Assembly: GCA_016858145.1 (NCBI GenBank) | Contig: JAEHOE010000013.1 | Coordinates: 744,001-808,000 of the forward strand | From: Edaphochlamys debaryana | Lineage: Eukaryota > Chlorophyta > Chlorophyceae > Chlamydomonadales | DNA length: 64,000 nucleotides | Direction of reading: 5' to 3' | Part shown: positions 32,901-38,422 of the stretch, one piece after another | How the letters are laid out: every line of letters starts with the position of its first letter | Numbering within the stretch: position 1 is the first letter of the stretch | Program-made: the position numbers and the translations under genes | Notes under the pieces: generated by a model | The model's input: the letters and a program-made list of their open reading frames with translations, nothing else | The model's database searches: none | What the model was told of the DNA's origin: nothing

Positions 32901-35509
32901 GGTCAAGGTCAGGTGGGGGTACTGCGGTCCGCACCCGATCCCCTGGCCCCTTCCCTCCGTCCCGTAAACACCCACCCGCAACGGTCGTGAAGCCCAGGCA
33001 GGTGGCGTCAGCGGTGCAGGCGGCGTCGGCGTTGGCGGTGGGCCCCGTGGCGCCGGCGGGCAGGTTGTTGCCGGCGACGGCGATGTTGTCAACGGCGGCG
33101 TAGCCGGCCCGCGTGGGGCAGGTGGCGTTGCCTGTGACCAGGCGGGGCAGTGGGAAAGAGGCGTCGGGGGCGGGGGCCAGCACGAGGGGGCAGCACGCGT
33201 GCCCATACATGCCGTGCCCCTACGAGTAGACCCGTACGCGCGCGCCCCATCATACGGCATAGTCCGAGGGCCTGCGCCCGTGCACGTCAGCTCAGGTACT
33301 CCGTACTCACTGTTGATCTTGAGGTACAGGCAAGCGCCCTGCAAGGGTTGCAGATCGAGGATCGCACATTGAGCCACGGCAGCGGTGGACAACGGCAGGC
33401 ATCAGCCCTGCGCAGCCCTGCCGTGCGGCCGGTCCGTGGTAGCGAGCTTACAAGCATTACCTCGCGCTAAGTGGTTGGGGCGTTGCAGGCCCATCAGCCA
33501 ATTCATGATCACTCCTTCAAGCTGTCATCCCGCCCTAACCCACATCCTCCACCCCAAACGCTCTCGCGCGCTCACCGTTTGCGAAGTGGTCCCATTGAGA
33601 GAGGAGAACAGCTTACCCGCCTTGTTGACAAAGGAGTAGTATCCTAGGGTCAATGAGAAAGGTTGAGGGTAAGTTCAACGTAGAAGCACGGCGAGAGCGG
33701 GGCCGAACGTGCACCAGCCGGAATGATGCCCAGTCGCCCACTACTTTACACAGGATGCCCGCACAGAAGCCCACGCTCTCCCCAATGCACGGGCGCCAAG
33801 CAGCGGAACACGGAGAGGCGCTAACCAGTTTAACCCTTCCTTCATGCTCGCCCTCTACCACCAACAGCGCCTCAAGAGAGGCGGGCGCTGGAGCGTTTGC
33901 TTGCACCCCGCGACCTCCTGGTCGTACACGCTCGCACGCACGCACGCATTGCACGCACCCTCCTGGACGTAGCCCAGGCAGTTGCCGCCGCCCACGTTGT
34001 TGCGGACGCAGGAAGACCTGCGGGGGGGAGCCATGATATGGATATCACATATCCATGCTCATGCCCATGCCCATGCGCCATGGCTTTGGCCTCCGCACGC
34101 ATGTGACCACGTAGTGATAAGTTGCCCAGCTGGCGCGGGGCTCAAGCCCGCCAACTCTGCTAGCCCACCAGCCAGTGGCCAGGGGTGGCTATCCCCGGGG
34201 GCCCGACATCTTGAGACCCGAACCCTTCCTCGATGGCCGCTGCGCGCATAGGCGGTCGGTCGCTCCCACTCTTCCCGTCCTCATGGTCACACTCGAGGAC
34301 CCCCCAAGGTTACACTGGGGGATCCCAGAGTGGTGCATGGCTCCTGACCGCCGTGGCTAGGGCAGCCAACCTCACGGGCTCACGGTCCCTGGCCCCCCAC
34401 GTACCAAGGCTCAATGGTCTCCGTGTTGGGGGGGTCCATGGAGGAGGACTGGGGGAGCACCAGGTCGGTCAGGGCCGTGTACAGGGCACGGTGGTAGCAG
34501 ACGGCTGCGGGCACGAGGATGGGGGTTCATGTTGGGGTAACGCAGTGCAGTCGGAGTGGGTCGGATGGAGCTGGGTGTCAAGGCGGGCCTACGGGTACCG
34601 GTATCGGTCTGCGCCACCAGCAGGGCTGCCGGCGGCGTGCCCAAGTTTCAAACGAGCGGATGCTTTTCCGTGGCAGTTCGAGAGCAGCTGCAGCTTACTT
34701 GGTACCACGACCGGGGGCGCCGGGGGGCTCGGAGGCGCCGGAGGCGGGGACGGCGGGGCCGTGGGGAGAGTGGTGTCCTAGGACGCTGGTCACATGTCCG
34801 TCATCGCTTGTTGTCCTAAGACACCTTACACGTGGTCCCTCTGGTGTGCTCTTGCCGCAGAGGGCATCCCAGGGCATCCCAGGACGGGACACGTGCCGAC
34901 GATCAGCAATCCCCGGGTTCCTTAACCGCCCTCTGAAGCCCTCTGTACTGTACAGTGTCTGGCCCACGAAGAGCCGACAATCTTCGCTCGCACACGGAAG
35001 CCGCCACTCCTGGCCATGACACCAGGCGCGCGTAGCCGCGCGTTCAACTGCGGACGGGGCTACTTGTACGGCTGGTGGGGGTGTTGGTAGATAGGGTACG
35101 GCGGTGCCGTTGATTTGGAATCGATTCGCTGTGGTGAGCTCGTCGGTTGTCGTGACTTGGAGGTGTTGTTCTAGGTATTGTCGGTAGGCCTGCGAGTCGG
35201 GGCCTGCGGCGGGTCTCTGCGCGCCTGCACAGTCAAAGGAGGTGGCGAGCAACTGCTCGTGAGCTGATCAGGGCTCGTCATCCACTCCATTGCAAACGCA
35301 GCTGTTTGATTGAATAAAGCCGTCCATGCCGGGAGTAGGCGACCGCTTGTGTCGAGTCCCTGGAGTGTTGCATGCGGTCGCTTTACGGGCCTGGCGACAA
35401 GCTTACCCACGGCCGCCGTCCACATGACAAGGGCCAACACCAACGTTGCCATTGCTGCGGCCTTGGTGCGTCGCGGCTGTGCGCAAGTCCGCACGCCGAA
35501 ACTCGCCAT
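17976..35509 (-). CDS. Secreted cysteine-rich, Pro-rich wall-type protein; retrotransposon in last intron
   Basis: The start MASFGVRTCAQPRRTKAAAM is followed by a hydrophobic signal-like stretch (exon 35509-35407, donor GTAAGC). Exon 2 begins at 35224 (AQRPAAGPDSQAYRQYLEQ) in matching phase. Later exons include VCYHRALYTALTDLVLPQ, CVRNNVGGGNCLGYVQE, YYSFVNKAGKLFSSLNG and a 28-nt exon at 33338-33311 (GACLYLKIN). Exons 33131-32976 and 32608-32519 follow and give a PAN/Apple-like module: CPTRAGYAAVDNIAVAGN, AACTADATCLGF, GGCLYVKIVLG. The last exon, 18167-17976, is rich in SPPPP. One base shift inside an 11-base C tract separates this frame from SGLLRALLALALASLLMCA-stop, which resembles a GPI-anchor or membrane tail. 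Phases agree across every join from 33338 to 18167. Probably an extracellular matrix or wall glycoprotein. Middle exons are not all resolved. Confidence 0.55.
18227..18230. repeat. AATT target-site duplication, left
   Basis: AATT precedes the element and AATT follows it at 32358-32361. The rebuilt empty site is GGGC-AATT-GTCAGCG. A 4-bp duplication fits a DDE integrase. Confidence 0.6.
18231..18263 (-). repeat. Terminal sub-repeat B2
   Basis: This 33-bp block begins TGTCAGGACACACTATGGGC on the plus strand and is identical to 18711-18743. In element orientation it is the outermost 3' end. It has no counterpart next to the right-hand A copy. Confidence 0.85.
18262..18708 (-). repeat. Terminal repeat A2 (3' LTR-like copy)
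   Basis: This 447-bp block matches 31911-32357 except at two positions. In element orientation it starts TGACAGAGCACAGTACC. It contains a minus-strand TGTAA at 18416-18420 that could serve as the element's polyadenylation signal. Confidence 0.9.
18416..18420 (-). terminator. TGTAA motif inside terminal repeat A2
   Basis: TGTAA lies on the element's sense strand within the repeat, where a retrotransposon transcript would be expected to end. The same motif is in A1. Confidence 0.4.
18711..18743 (-). repeat. Sub-repeat B1, internal to A2
   Basis: This is a perfect second copy of B2, separated from A2 by two bases (GC). In element orientation it lies between the coding region and A2, where a conventional element would carry its polypurine tract. 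Confidence 0.85.
18744..18957 (-). other. Non-coding 3' part of the element body
   Basis: This stretch lies between the last stop codon and B1. It has no open frame of interest. A short purine tract (plus strand CCCCCCC near 18760) lies about 20 bases upstream of B1 and is the nearest candidate for a polypurine tract. Confidence 0.4.
18958..20172 (-). CDS. Retroelement frame: PHD finger, Tudor-like and methyltransferase-like domains
   Basis: About 404 codons are open. The true upstream join is to the integrase frame, since a 4-bp tandem duplication at 20161-20168 separates HVSNLAP from CHLQDLDPIVDPRI. Residues 27-71 form a canonical C4HC3 PHD finger (C27, C30, C42, C45, H50, C53, C68, C71). 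Residues about 130-168 (GTLHYKLDEP...ARYTDGTTERLTL) resemble a Tudor or chromo-barrel reader. Residues about 230-390 resemble a class I SAM-dependent methyltransferase: ILDPCAGDETLANALRARGY looks like motif I, and IISAPHPELLPF sits where adenine methyltransferases carry (N/D)PP(Y/F). Both motifs are altered, so activity is doubtful. PHD fingers bind histone H3 tails, so the module could steer integration or act on chromatin. That role is inference. Confidence 0.7.
   Translation of the reverse strand: MLPPCHLQDLDPIVDPRIAVPPLDLPCEICAFPGDESKMVMCNGCGTGWHLYCLRPPLQRVPRGTWTCPDCHARGVTPATIDQLPAPVPREAPQPQIFPSAQARRRLNEAKALEGVPCSRKVRDPATNTFVNRRGTLHYKLDEPHSRPIEARYTDGTTERLTLRAAKACAQPSTTALVTAAGGPPLVLPDTWDLSSPSARAAALLQLRSVPGLASSLPESFPTGTHPAPAEEALNLLLDHLDASRSPVILDPCAGDETLANALRARGYSVCANGGRATEAPGWPRLDPLQPGTYRRLATPGESWLIISAPHPELLPFWLPLAVAMVPLVVAFIPRRMLTAPPDAWAALLNTFTEDERLAIITGDTCGYVNGKSGAWLLVFRDATLRAQLMRGIGKGRAGHWVHA
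19003..19485 (-). other. Methyltransferase-like domain near the element's 3' end
   Basis: A DPCAG motif is followed by a helix and RGYSV, giving a Rossmann-like beginning. Next come WLIISAP (strand 4-like) and a late hydrophobic strand AWLLVF. GDET replaces the usual glycine-rich GTG, and the NPPY-type catalytic motif is not intact. It is possibly an inactive relative of N6-adenine methyltransferases. Confidence 0.45.
19928..22849 (-). CDS. Retroelement frame: DNMT-like domain and DDE integrase
   Basis: The frame has 973 codons and is in the same register as the upstream RT frame, parted only by a TAG at 22868-22870. Residues about 117-280 resemble cytosine-5 DNA methyltransferases. An H2C2 zinc-binding motif follows (H551/552, H556, C586, C589), then the rve integrase core: D618 in WHVDLAGP, D678 in VVTDGGSEF and E713 in GAAERVV. 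By my count 34 residues lie between the second Asp and the Glu. The C-terminal part, near KFNVGDYVYVILRNQ, looks like the SH3-like DNA-binding end of gypsy integrases. The frame runs out of register at 20161-20168, and the last 60 or so residues are out-of-frame readings of the PHD region. Integrase would insert the cDNA into nuclear DNA, in line with the 4-bp flanking duplication. Confidence 0.85.
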   Translation of the reverse strand: MSAVQVLALRAREEYSLLATVTGQGSALAPSPDEWLAGGNGTASDPVERFADPECTAAQLLTRQANLTANRVVREARDALRATSLSPPRPRRVAEGRTAALDTSLLSHHFLEHALTEGLVVVECGTSAATGLEACLRAGWTVRRYHTLGAPAQEHSLLRRRLGWLRASFPRQLRGSAVESPWSALPPGPLTNDHLLAASAKSGQQWLVLGNLDSTLAPPDRVLELLGRLQELQPRLPPGFLLEREPPASADTPFGTCLTLDTAAMGRAQHSLRAFCTNLAAPEHLRKVATSGAWNPSNLPAAAAVPSRRLPLCEAPLGEPYSACDVPGRPVTVFPPGNLATLQLPSTASAVPSPLLPEEIAALTGLEPASLLERRNDGTLAVPSAIDALQQGLQTPAAARIFLCAQALQRAFVTPHHMARMPPQQAPPAAPLGGGREIENNTAAQPAALVTTALQHHQSNEHWTSALVSAVADAQESRYCDPWEDKQLLHYLAQGTCPAGIVGEAARRVARRAINYRFDDRSNRLYRRMPNSTMREVPPPERRQAIIQEAHHRLGHWGARRTLCLVQNGYWWQGMSRDVEYVVQRCPLCDRANTVGNVTPPELHPLPIRGPFFRWHVDLAGPLTRTSSGYEYVMVCVEAWTKHVEMIPLRSKGSEEVANAFLANVLARFSAPAEVVTDGGSEFQGAFAALLEQCFIDHRHTSPNHPQANGAAERVVQVCKRSLRKYCAQYASAERWDEYLPWVLMGYRCSPQKSTGKSPFELMYGAPPAVPLGAAELWAEAIDPDADPQRADQLVMLRSHNVQQAAPFNGQNLLTAQWRDRHNYARVRAGGYKPRFTKFNVGDYVYVILRNQNNTLQLPVRDTVLRIVAVSPEGVAELMGRDGTIRKEHVSNLAPSLPPPRPGPNRRSSHRGAAAGPALRDLCLPRRRVQDGHVQRVRHRLAPVLPSTSAPARAPRHLDLPRLPCPRRDTGNN
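22010..22501 (-). other. Degenerate cytosine-5 DNA methyltransferase-like domain
   Basis: The order of motifs follows C5 methyltransferases: GLVVVECGTSAATGLEACLR (motif I, usually hFxGxG), GWTVRRYHTLG (motif II region), QQWLVLGNLDSTLAP (motif IV region), GFLLEREPP (motif VI region) and DTAAMGRAQHSLRAFCTNL (motif VIII region, usually ending RxRxxWTN). The catalytic Pro-Cys of motif IV is replaced (NLDST) and the Glu-Asn-Val of motif VI reads Glu-Arg-Glu. The fold may be kept but methyl transfer is unlikely. Confidence 0.65.
22868..24208 (-). CDS. Retroelement frame: reverse transcriptase and RNase H
   Basis: The visible ATG start is probably artificial. A 7-bp tandem duplication at 24188-24201 shifts the upstream frame out; with one copy QLVEDAK runs straight into CRELYGADIIEPSNS, the usual gypsy RT entry. 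RT motifs are D84 in KCDCRAAFNQL and D146-D147 in YLFVDDAAV, then KIEFLGHMVSADGL. The RNase H domain follows with ILHTDFSNVGISAVLGQ, YKGEMLAACWAM and LVTDHAPLLWL, ending ADTLSRSPLP. These are the catalytic Asp/Glu positions of Ty3-type RNase H. The frame ends at a TAG (22868-22870), after which the same register continues into the DNMT/integrase frame. Confidence 0.9.
   Translation of the reverse strand: MPSAACRELYGADIIEPSNSTQYAMNVTLPRKKGIDGSYESNEYHYCADARRIYAASVRDYFRPPAREDLFDRILGAQFITKCDCRAAFNQLPLAEEDLNKTSFWWNNTLWRYKRLMYGAVNATAAWQRVLSWKYGLQDCVYLFVDDAAVTGRTAEEHEQNLARFLAMLDEINIKLHPDKTVVAADKIEFLGHMVSADGLRPVQAKVAAIQAIQPPRSLTELQALLGLCNYYRCYIPRFACIANPLYELTKKGVTWGPETWQPRHQEALDQLKAEFSTNDRLLRKPDPNCQLILHTDFSNVGISAVLGQLDDEGHEYMVACISRSLNVHERNYTSYKGEMLAACWAMKMLRPYPIGPRFILVTDHAPLLWLMENQNLVGQYARWALLMQEYDFDVAHRPGQLHYNADTLSRSPLPSSADGSGARMDKDSDAKPPPPRLVPYPTVTP
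24114..29678 (-). CDS. Retroelement frame: unassigned region, divergent retropepsin, membrane-like segment
   Basis: The open register spans 29678-24114, but protein-like sequence starts at about 29330 (MSTCNSVGSFASKE, after a C10 tract) and ends near 24202 at the 7-bp duplication. The first ~1,200 codons are Pro/Ala/Arg-rich and include a cysteine cluster (CTLCSC) and a folded-looking block (LGGPTLLRWTPELQDSLG) of unknown function. Near 26.0-26.4 kb, SYSIDMGLTGACCL followed about 100 residues later by YGIVFGRPFLSLL resembles a retropepsin, with Asp-Met-Gly in place of Asp-Ser/Thr-Gly. Near 24.85 kb a 16-residue hydrophobic run (FTFAIVMLVFLGCWRL) after a basic helix looks like a membrane segment. 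The end, LKHNNPIFEAPRRHSAAEQL, is the start of the RT domain. Confidence 0.7.
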   Translation of the reverse strand: MATATPRRRPRRTATATATARALRLRLQVPSRPRPPSGPRRPRRPVCRRHRPGPWATELRLSSTHRHPRTRRARRPLCTRTFSRWPSTRTTVRSSRTWSTAPPAQPWPRRLRSPSWGGGMSTCNSVGSFASKETGPAVSPTGPPTPIQGQTVWPPQASLAAAFNTTKEPMPASFRQLPPGPLPSSMRLPPVEQVSFSHMKDGSSNVRFGPMAPGKTAAALEILGKMMAELLDLLKTPEVAPEASALACSSTAATASSKVEDIKRYLKSELAGSLHYVDNSDPKRGAGLLKADGTLIFPPGIGPDTMCNTVGLMVQSLYESLGVKLEPCNAGVKSLRQSSRPLGIARVWNVITPGTASELRVCGDFLVVPDDWAAGLFTMLWGGPLFHQCGMLYGYYPRPHLRFRSGLHQGDETINGHVALVPAPPELEKVAASLRACYATALLPFEPSPPPVAEARAQPKTVSVRIPTMRFDPSDYARPRASSLGLSDRRIRIWDWSPTDGASVAFATSLDTAEEVVEEEMLVYEDEELAEADARGELSGPQLEEVEPHHTQVPTSAASAPPRGGPEIQALATHDRPRRPASSRDEGRQSSRGRSRSRDRGAESRGRDHERERSGDRQPRRSGSGGAGGRRPSGSPQRSRSRSPGTPGRLSGSRRPCTLCSCLREATKLQAYRDLAVFPGHENYQGAGPRLGNPLRYPPWSRHSQDYCMLHALLGGPTLLRWTPELQDSLGSLDIKGFFQPINEVDLQPWPEDLPALPLARAYDRGDKQLRRECRWTEQVLARMGPNPDRPNVSVYRQSERHIHSSTHFIGAYIDWCCKLRDWLAFKGQTIGWREQRPLPAPQPAPPPPCKERSRPSEVPPAAAAGPSTSATPQRDAAAVGPSGSAQVRNREALEAGAQAPPAVPSPKRQATATPAARAPPAALEAAASADQGPRPAGAKPVPTAPVLAAALASRYPYLPPPLPAPAVRDALVPPLPAEQPGSDPQALPASQQAYMWRRASAIMVGDVIFGEGCADTYQRYTEREAAVALPRPPPPVCVLASACYHGSSLTDDVTPMDRNDLCTGLLFGDNERSRWESQGLPKIEITCAGFDITSASYSIDMGLTGACCLMRQDLFNGVPVAMLQDTEVTTAGLYHEDEVIKVFGARGVKKSFYSTKRTARDVRIFINGTLGRDGAPGEPAAIMVQVPVAPLLPVEDLPYGIVFGRPFLSLLRANISVRTSGDEYWLSYPVDDTASWRTRLWLCNRYTDNAIRFCALAAAPASSRGGVESEPESKPEPESKLSSSSNLLEPAPPLATKPEVCADATAQDEQPASANGDPAPGPAGKRRKEELPDSKCSATPRQLPFWVKANTPAKHSINGPGAAGRSPAAEPLETGESSAPGTAGTESQAKGSSSLPSCGLIDHDVYGVSFARALHLLCDLGARTVAYGAATFGIWVPLPLCPRAIARLIAASPVYGPVQPYDTFGANTTDTEDEDWHSTSSEEESDDDAELDEQLDDWMEHVQWRLGCMILRHVTRSINRKLARQARRELCRQEELRAQAFAAMEQARRRYLSLVKRQFLQQRAERWAAAAGAKVSKRRYAPPDANTKSATPARWRLNSYKTFTFAIVMLVFLGCWRLSDATPNCVPHPAYPQGGQWLAPSWAQLEQSPATTPLEQAMRRIQLRDPAPPARRSPPQAPPAGSPSAETPLAEPPSTFVTGTAPANASSVERPAAPPTELPDVAALGPSPANVTTPDGARAPPEDSTLVKQEAGYTLCIRPDMTEAQRDGLRALFGKNDHLFARSLKDIGCYRGELGPVRLELKHNNPIFEAPRRHSAAEQLVEDAKCRVPRAVRCRHYRAVQLHAVRDECNPAT
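29333..29342. other. C10 tract where the Gag-like and Pol-like registers meet
   Basis: Upstream, the Gag register reads ATSASVSQLGGG; downstream, the Pol register reads MSTCNSVGSF. Nine instead of ten bases would fuse the two. Two similar tracts elsewhere in the element (21546-21554 and 25877-25885) have nine. Candidates are mutation, frameshifting or a base-calling error. Confidence 0.5.
29491..30762 (-). CDS. Retroelement frame: Gag C-terminal part with CCHC zinc knuckle
   Basis: The first codon is GTG and there is no real start. Coding-like sequence begins near 30725 (RYKGQAKLPDLKLDACEYLL), in register with the upstream Gag part except for a six-base C tract. A helical capsid-like region is followed by a CCHC knuckle at about residues 246-259 (CSFCNAKHHSVDFC; spacing CX2CX4HX4C). 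Then come Gln-rich and Tyr-Gly-rich low-complexity repeats (SYGYGYGYSTPPPSSYGHSY). The register stops at TAG 29493-29491, but the same register stays protein-like beyond it (HPPPSSYAPSSASALHTDV) to the C10 tract, so the stop may be a point mutation or a readthrough site. Gag packages element RNA in cytoplasmic particles. Confidence 0.75.
   Translation of the reverse strand: MDPAPRRRRQSPRYKGQAKLPDLKLDACEYLLEALAKKFGREDPTSKKSYDTFGVEPLEDPMTAGARFLSIVRPISEASISRRVRTERWLRAIMESHWVKASFMNDTIKVSYLGKEDSDPTAWDLAKAIVRCHEIYSAFRVEQEAADSKVKDPKKVKAFATSTGPISESTSAPGVGSADIARLSSQIERMANSVSALATHSGRQDHGKGYGGQAGGRQQQQQSSGGSKPRWPKAEPGPATGSTGDCSFCNAKHHSVDFCTANAKAGNLTALPGHPKSINMDNAWAELVRKKPEYAALLSAPRQQQPQGDRPRRQDYAKPKDNNRGKGNPQHAAYAAEASPYLQSQAPPAALHYGQGPASYGYGYGYSTPPPSSYGHSYGYGQGPQAPPAGAFASSASFRAPAAPPPSVPPPPSWPMGYGAPPF
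30726..31910 (-). CDS. Retroelement frame: Gag N-terminal part
   Basis: This register is open from within A1 to beyond 30576 but loses protein-like composition after GVANPP at about 30726. The first 290 or so codons after A1 are Pro/Ala/Gly/Ser-rich and contain no ATG. The first ATG lies at 31023 (MGDRNCPSFDAKPTSLPAFL), ahead of a folded helical part (SARLFIKQWAMSDRGDNKAL). Translation may start at 31023, giving a short leader, or use a non-AUG codon or splicing. No family-specific motif was recognised. Gag identity rests on position before the CCHC part. Confidence 0.6.
31911..32357 (-). repeat. Terminal repeat A1 (5' LTR-like copy)
   Basis: This copy is 447 bp long and differs from A2 at two C/T positions. 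It lacks the B block that borders A2 on both sides. The sequence just inside it (minus strand CCGATTTGCTTCCGACTTC) does not resemble the usual initiator-Met primer-binding site. Confidence 0.9.
32358..32361. repeat. AATT target-site duplication, right
   Basis: It matches the AATT at 18227-18230 on the other side of the element. Confidence 0.6.
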
Positions 35510-35857
35510 CCTTGAGCCTCTCGCATAAAAGCCCTGCCGTTACCGGCAGTAAGCACCGATGCGCCAAGTATAACACCAGCTGTTATGGTGCTGCAGCAGC
35601 CGAGTCCGGGCTTGAAACTTCGATTCCAGTCGGCCTAAAAGCCTTAGATGACCGTACCGTAGCCGCAGATCGTACTCGAGTCCCGGTTTCCCCAGTTGCG
35701 GTCCATTATTTAAATCGTCAGCACGTCCATACGTCCACATCAACATGTGTGGGAAGCTCTGCAGAGCTCTAGGCCGTCTGGTGCTTGATAGCCACGAAAT
35801 GTCGGGAAAGACATCCAGGATGACACCTCCTCAGCTACAGCTGCTCGTCGCACCGTC
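35510..35857. promoter_or_regulatory. Promoter region of the secreted protein gene
   Basis: This gap of about 350 bp lies between the start of the secreted protein gene and the stop of the SET-domain gene, both on the minus strand. No clear element was recognised. Confidence 0.35.
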
Positions 35858-38422
35858 TCACACGTCCTCCCCCGGCATGAACCCCAAACACGCGGGCGTC
35901 CCACAGCGGCACCGCACGGCTTGCCGGCGGCGTCCACCGCCCGCGGCGGGCCGCCGCGGCCCTGACAGCCCTCCGGCGGCAGGGCCCCGGCCCTCCTCCG
36001 CGCTACCGCCGCCTGCGCCCGTTCCGCCACCGCCAGGGGCAGCTTTCCGGCCTCCGCCAACGCCCACTGCCTCGGCCCCGTCAGCGCGGTCCTCGTCATC
36101 ACAGTCATCCGGCACATGGCCCCCGGCCCCTGAGCCAGAGGCACGGAATCCGTCCCGAACACGGCCGTGCACGCTCTCGCGGGCGCTCTCCGGGGCGCCC
36201 CTGTTTGGGGAGCCGTACGCGAAGGTCAGCTCCTCTCCGACTGCGATGTCCCGCGAGGCGAACAGCGCGACCGCGGGCAGCGGGCAGCCGCGGCGCCGCA
36301 CGATCTGGAGCGCCAGGTTGCCGCCGTCGCAGCTGCGGGCGGCACCGGCCGGGGTGTGTGACCAAGCGGGGGATGCAGGGGCGGTCATGAGGACTGGGCG
36401 AGCGGGCGGGCGTGTGCTTGGGGATGGTTGCGGACGTGGACGCACAGGGTGCACTGGAAGTTCCCAGCAAGGGCCGATCAGGCGCACCTTTGGGTGAGCC
36501 ATGGCCAAAGCGGCGCACGGCACAACCAACTGAACCAAGCATCCCAAGCCTTCTCCCAACCGATCATGGACCTGTCTCGCCGCCGCAACCCCCCAATCCC
36601 TTACCTGTGGTTGAAGAAGCGGGCTGCGTTGCCGAGCCGTGTGGCGTCGATATTGGTGCGCAGCGCCAGGCCGCTGGGGAGCACCTCGCGGACCACCTGG
36701 GGGGGGGGGGGAAGCGGGGAACACGTGGGCAGTGGGGCGTAGGGGGCGGGGGCCGTGGACCCAGGGGCGCTGGTGTGGGGGTGTGCCAACGGTGTGGGGC
36801 GGGTGGGGTCAACCCGGCAAAACTCGGCACAGGTGTTCTTTCCACCAGGGCCGTCATAGGTTGCAATCCGCCAGCCCCTGCGCGCGCCGCACCCTCCCCA
36901 CCAGCAGCGCGTGCCCCTCTCCCTCATTGTCGTACTGCCGTAGCCGTACGGTGGCCTCCGCCGTGGTCACGTACTGCCCGCCGTACGTACTGACGAAGGT
37001 GCCCGCGGGGATGGGCTCTGCAGCTTCTCCACACCAGCCCTGCACGCAGGCGGGGCCGTCCCTGTCAGTGTGCTCTTCAACTCCTCCGCCTCCACCCGCA
37101 GGCTCAAGCACGCCCCCAAGAAACAAAGCCAGCGCCCCTCCTCGCATCCCACTCAGGTGGTGTCACGCCCCCAAGCGCCCGCCCCTCCACGTACCTTGTC
37201 CCGCTGCCACCGGAGCCGCACCCTCGCTCCCAGCCCGTACTGGGTCAGCCGGGCCGGGCAGCCACCACCCTGCGGCCCTGAGCCCGGCTGGCCTGCCACG
37301 CGCAAGGGTCCAGGACGGCGGGGCGCCCCTCCCTCGGGGCTTGCGGGGGCGCAGGCGCATGCCGGGCCGCACTCCAACACGAAGCCCGCAGCGCAGTCGT
37401 CCTGCGTATGGCACAGCGCGTGAGGAGGAATGGCGCCTTGCCCTCAGCCTCCGGCCTCCGTCTCAGCCTCCGCAGAGGTGCCGAACAACCGGCAGGACCC
37501 CAACCCCACATCCATAGATACGCGGACTAGACCGATGCGCCAACCGCCCTCAACTGGCACCCCGCCGGCCCCCGGACCCAGCGCCCGGAGGCCCACGCAC
37601 CGTCCCTGGAGCTCTGCGCAGGAGCCAACGCCGGCCGACGCCTCCTCCGCCCCCTCCTCCAGCGCGTTCTCCACCTGCTCCTGCTCCGCCCCCTGCTCCG
37701 CCTCCTCCGCCACCGCTGGGTGTTTCTCCGTCCAGCGCTGCAGGTACGTATGCCGGCTCTCCGCCCGGCATCATCACTCCGCAGCCGCACGCCTGCACGG
37801 CAATCGGGCAACCCCGACAGCGGCTGGGGGTGTCGGCTCTGTACGGCGCATCCACCTCGGCTCTGTCGTACGGGCCGCCAGCGCAGCACTCGCAGTTGGG
37901 GCCACACCCGTCATCGCCCGTGGCGCTGCCCCCGGCTGTGCTGCTCCCTGTGAAGAGGCTCATGCCCCCCGCTGCCGCAAGTGCTGTGTCACCGCCCTCG
38001 TAGGTGAAGTGGAGGGGAAGGGGTGGCTGGGCGCTGGGGGGTTGCGGGGACGAGGTGCAGGTCAGGCGGCGGCGTGGGTGCGGGCATCGAGAGCAACGCG
38101 CCTGGCAAACGGCAACCCTTTATGCCCACCCCCCGCCCTCAGTTGAGCGCCTTCCTTAAGCTTGTTCAATCAGCTCTCACCCGCAGCCGGGAGGCAGAGG
38201 CAGGACCACGAGGGGACGCCCGGGCTGGGCCCCGAGGCTCAGGTCCGCCCTGAGTGCTGCGACGCGAGCACGGAGCGCCGTCGCGGCGGCCGAGCAAACG
38301 CAGCCCAGCCTGCCAGCGTCGCGACTTGTCGGCATCCGCGAGAGGACTGTGCACCATAGCAGCCCCTGGTCGTCGCGAGAGAGCTGCCCCGGCTGGCGAT
38401 GTGCTTGGAGATGCGCTACCAT
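35858..38422 (-). CDS. SUV39-type pre-SET/SET/post-SET histone lysine methyltransferase
   Basis: A first exon (about 38422-38178, MVAHLQAHRQPGQL...) with a GTGAGA donor is likely but not certain. Next come HFTYEGGDTALAAAGGMSLF and a cysteine-rich pre-SET region (GCGPNCECC, CRGC, CGCG, later ECGPACACAP and CPARLTQYGLGARVRL). The SET core follows: AAEPIPAGTFVSTYGGQYV, then GNAARFFNHSCDGGNLALQI. The NHSC motif is completed by joining exon 36696-36605 to exon 36332-35858. The end of the SET core is DIAVGEELTFAYG, where the usual Asp before Tyr-Gly is Ala. A post-SET CRCGTPAC motif stands near the C-terminus. A Gly/Ala-rich insert of ~80 residues separates SET from post-SET. Such enzymes use S-adenosylmethionine to methylate histone H3, usually Lys9, in silencing; the exact target is inference. 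Confidence 0.75.

Noticed and set aside
34030..34065. ATATGGATATCACATATCCAT palindrome-like string as a regulatory site.
   Set aside because: It is short, imperfect and followed by CATGCC repeats. It lies in a likely intron of the secreted protein gene and has no further support.
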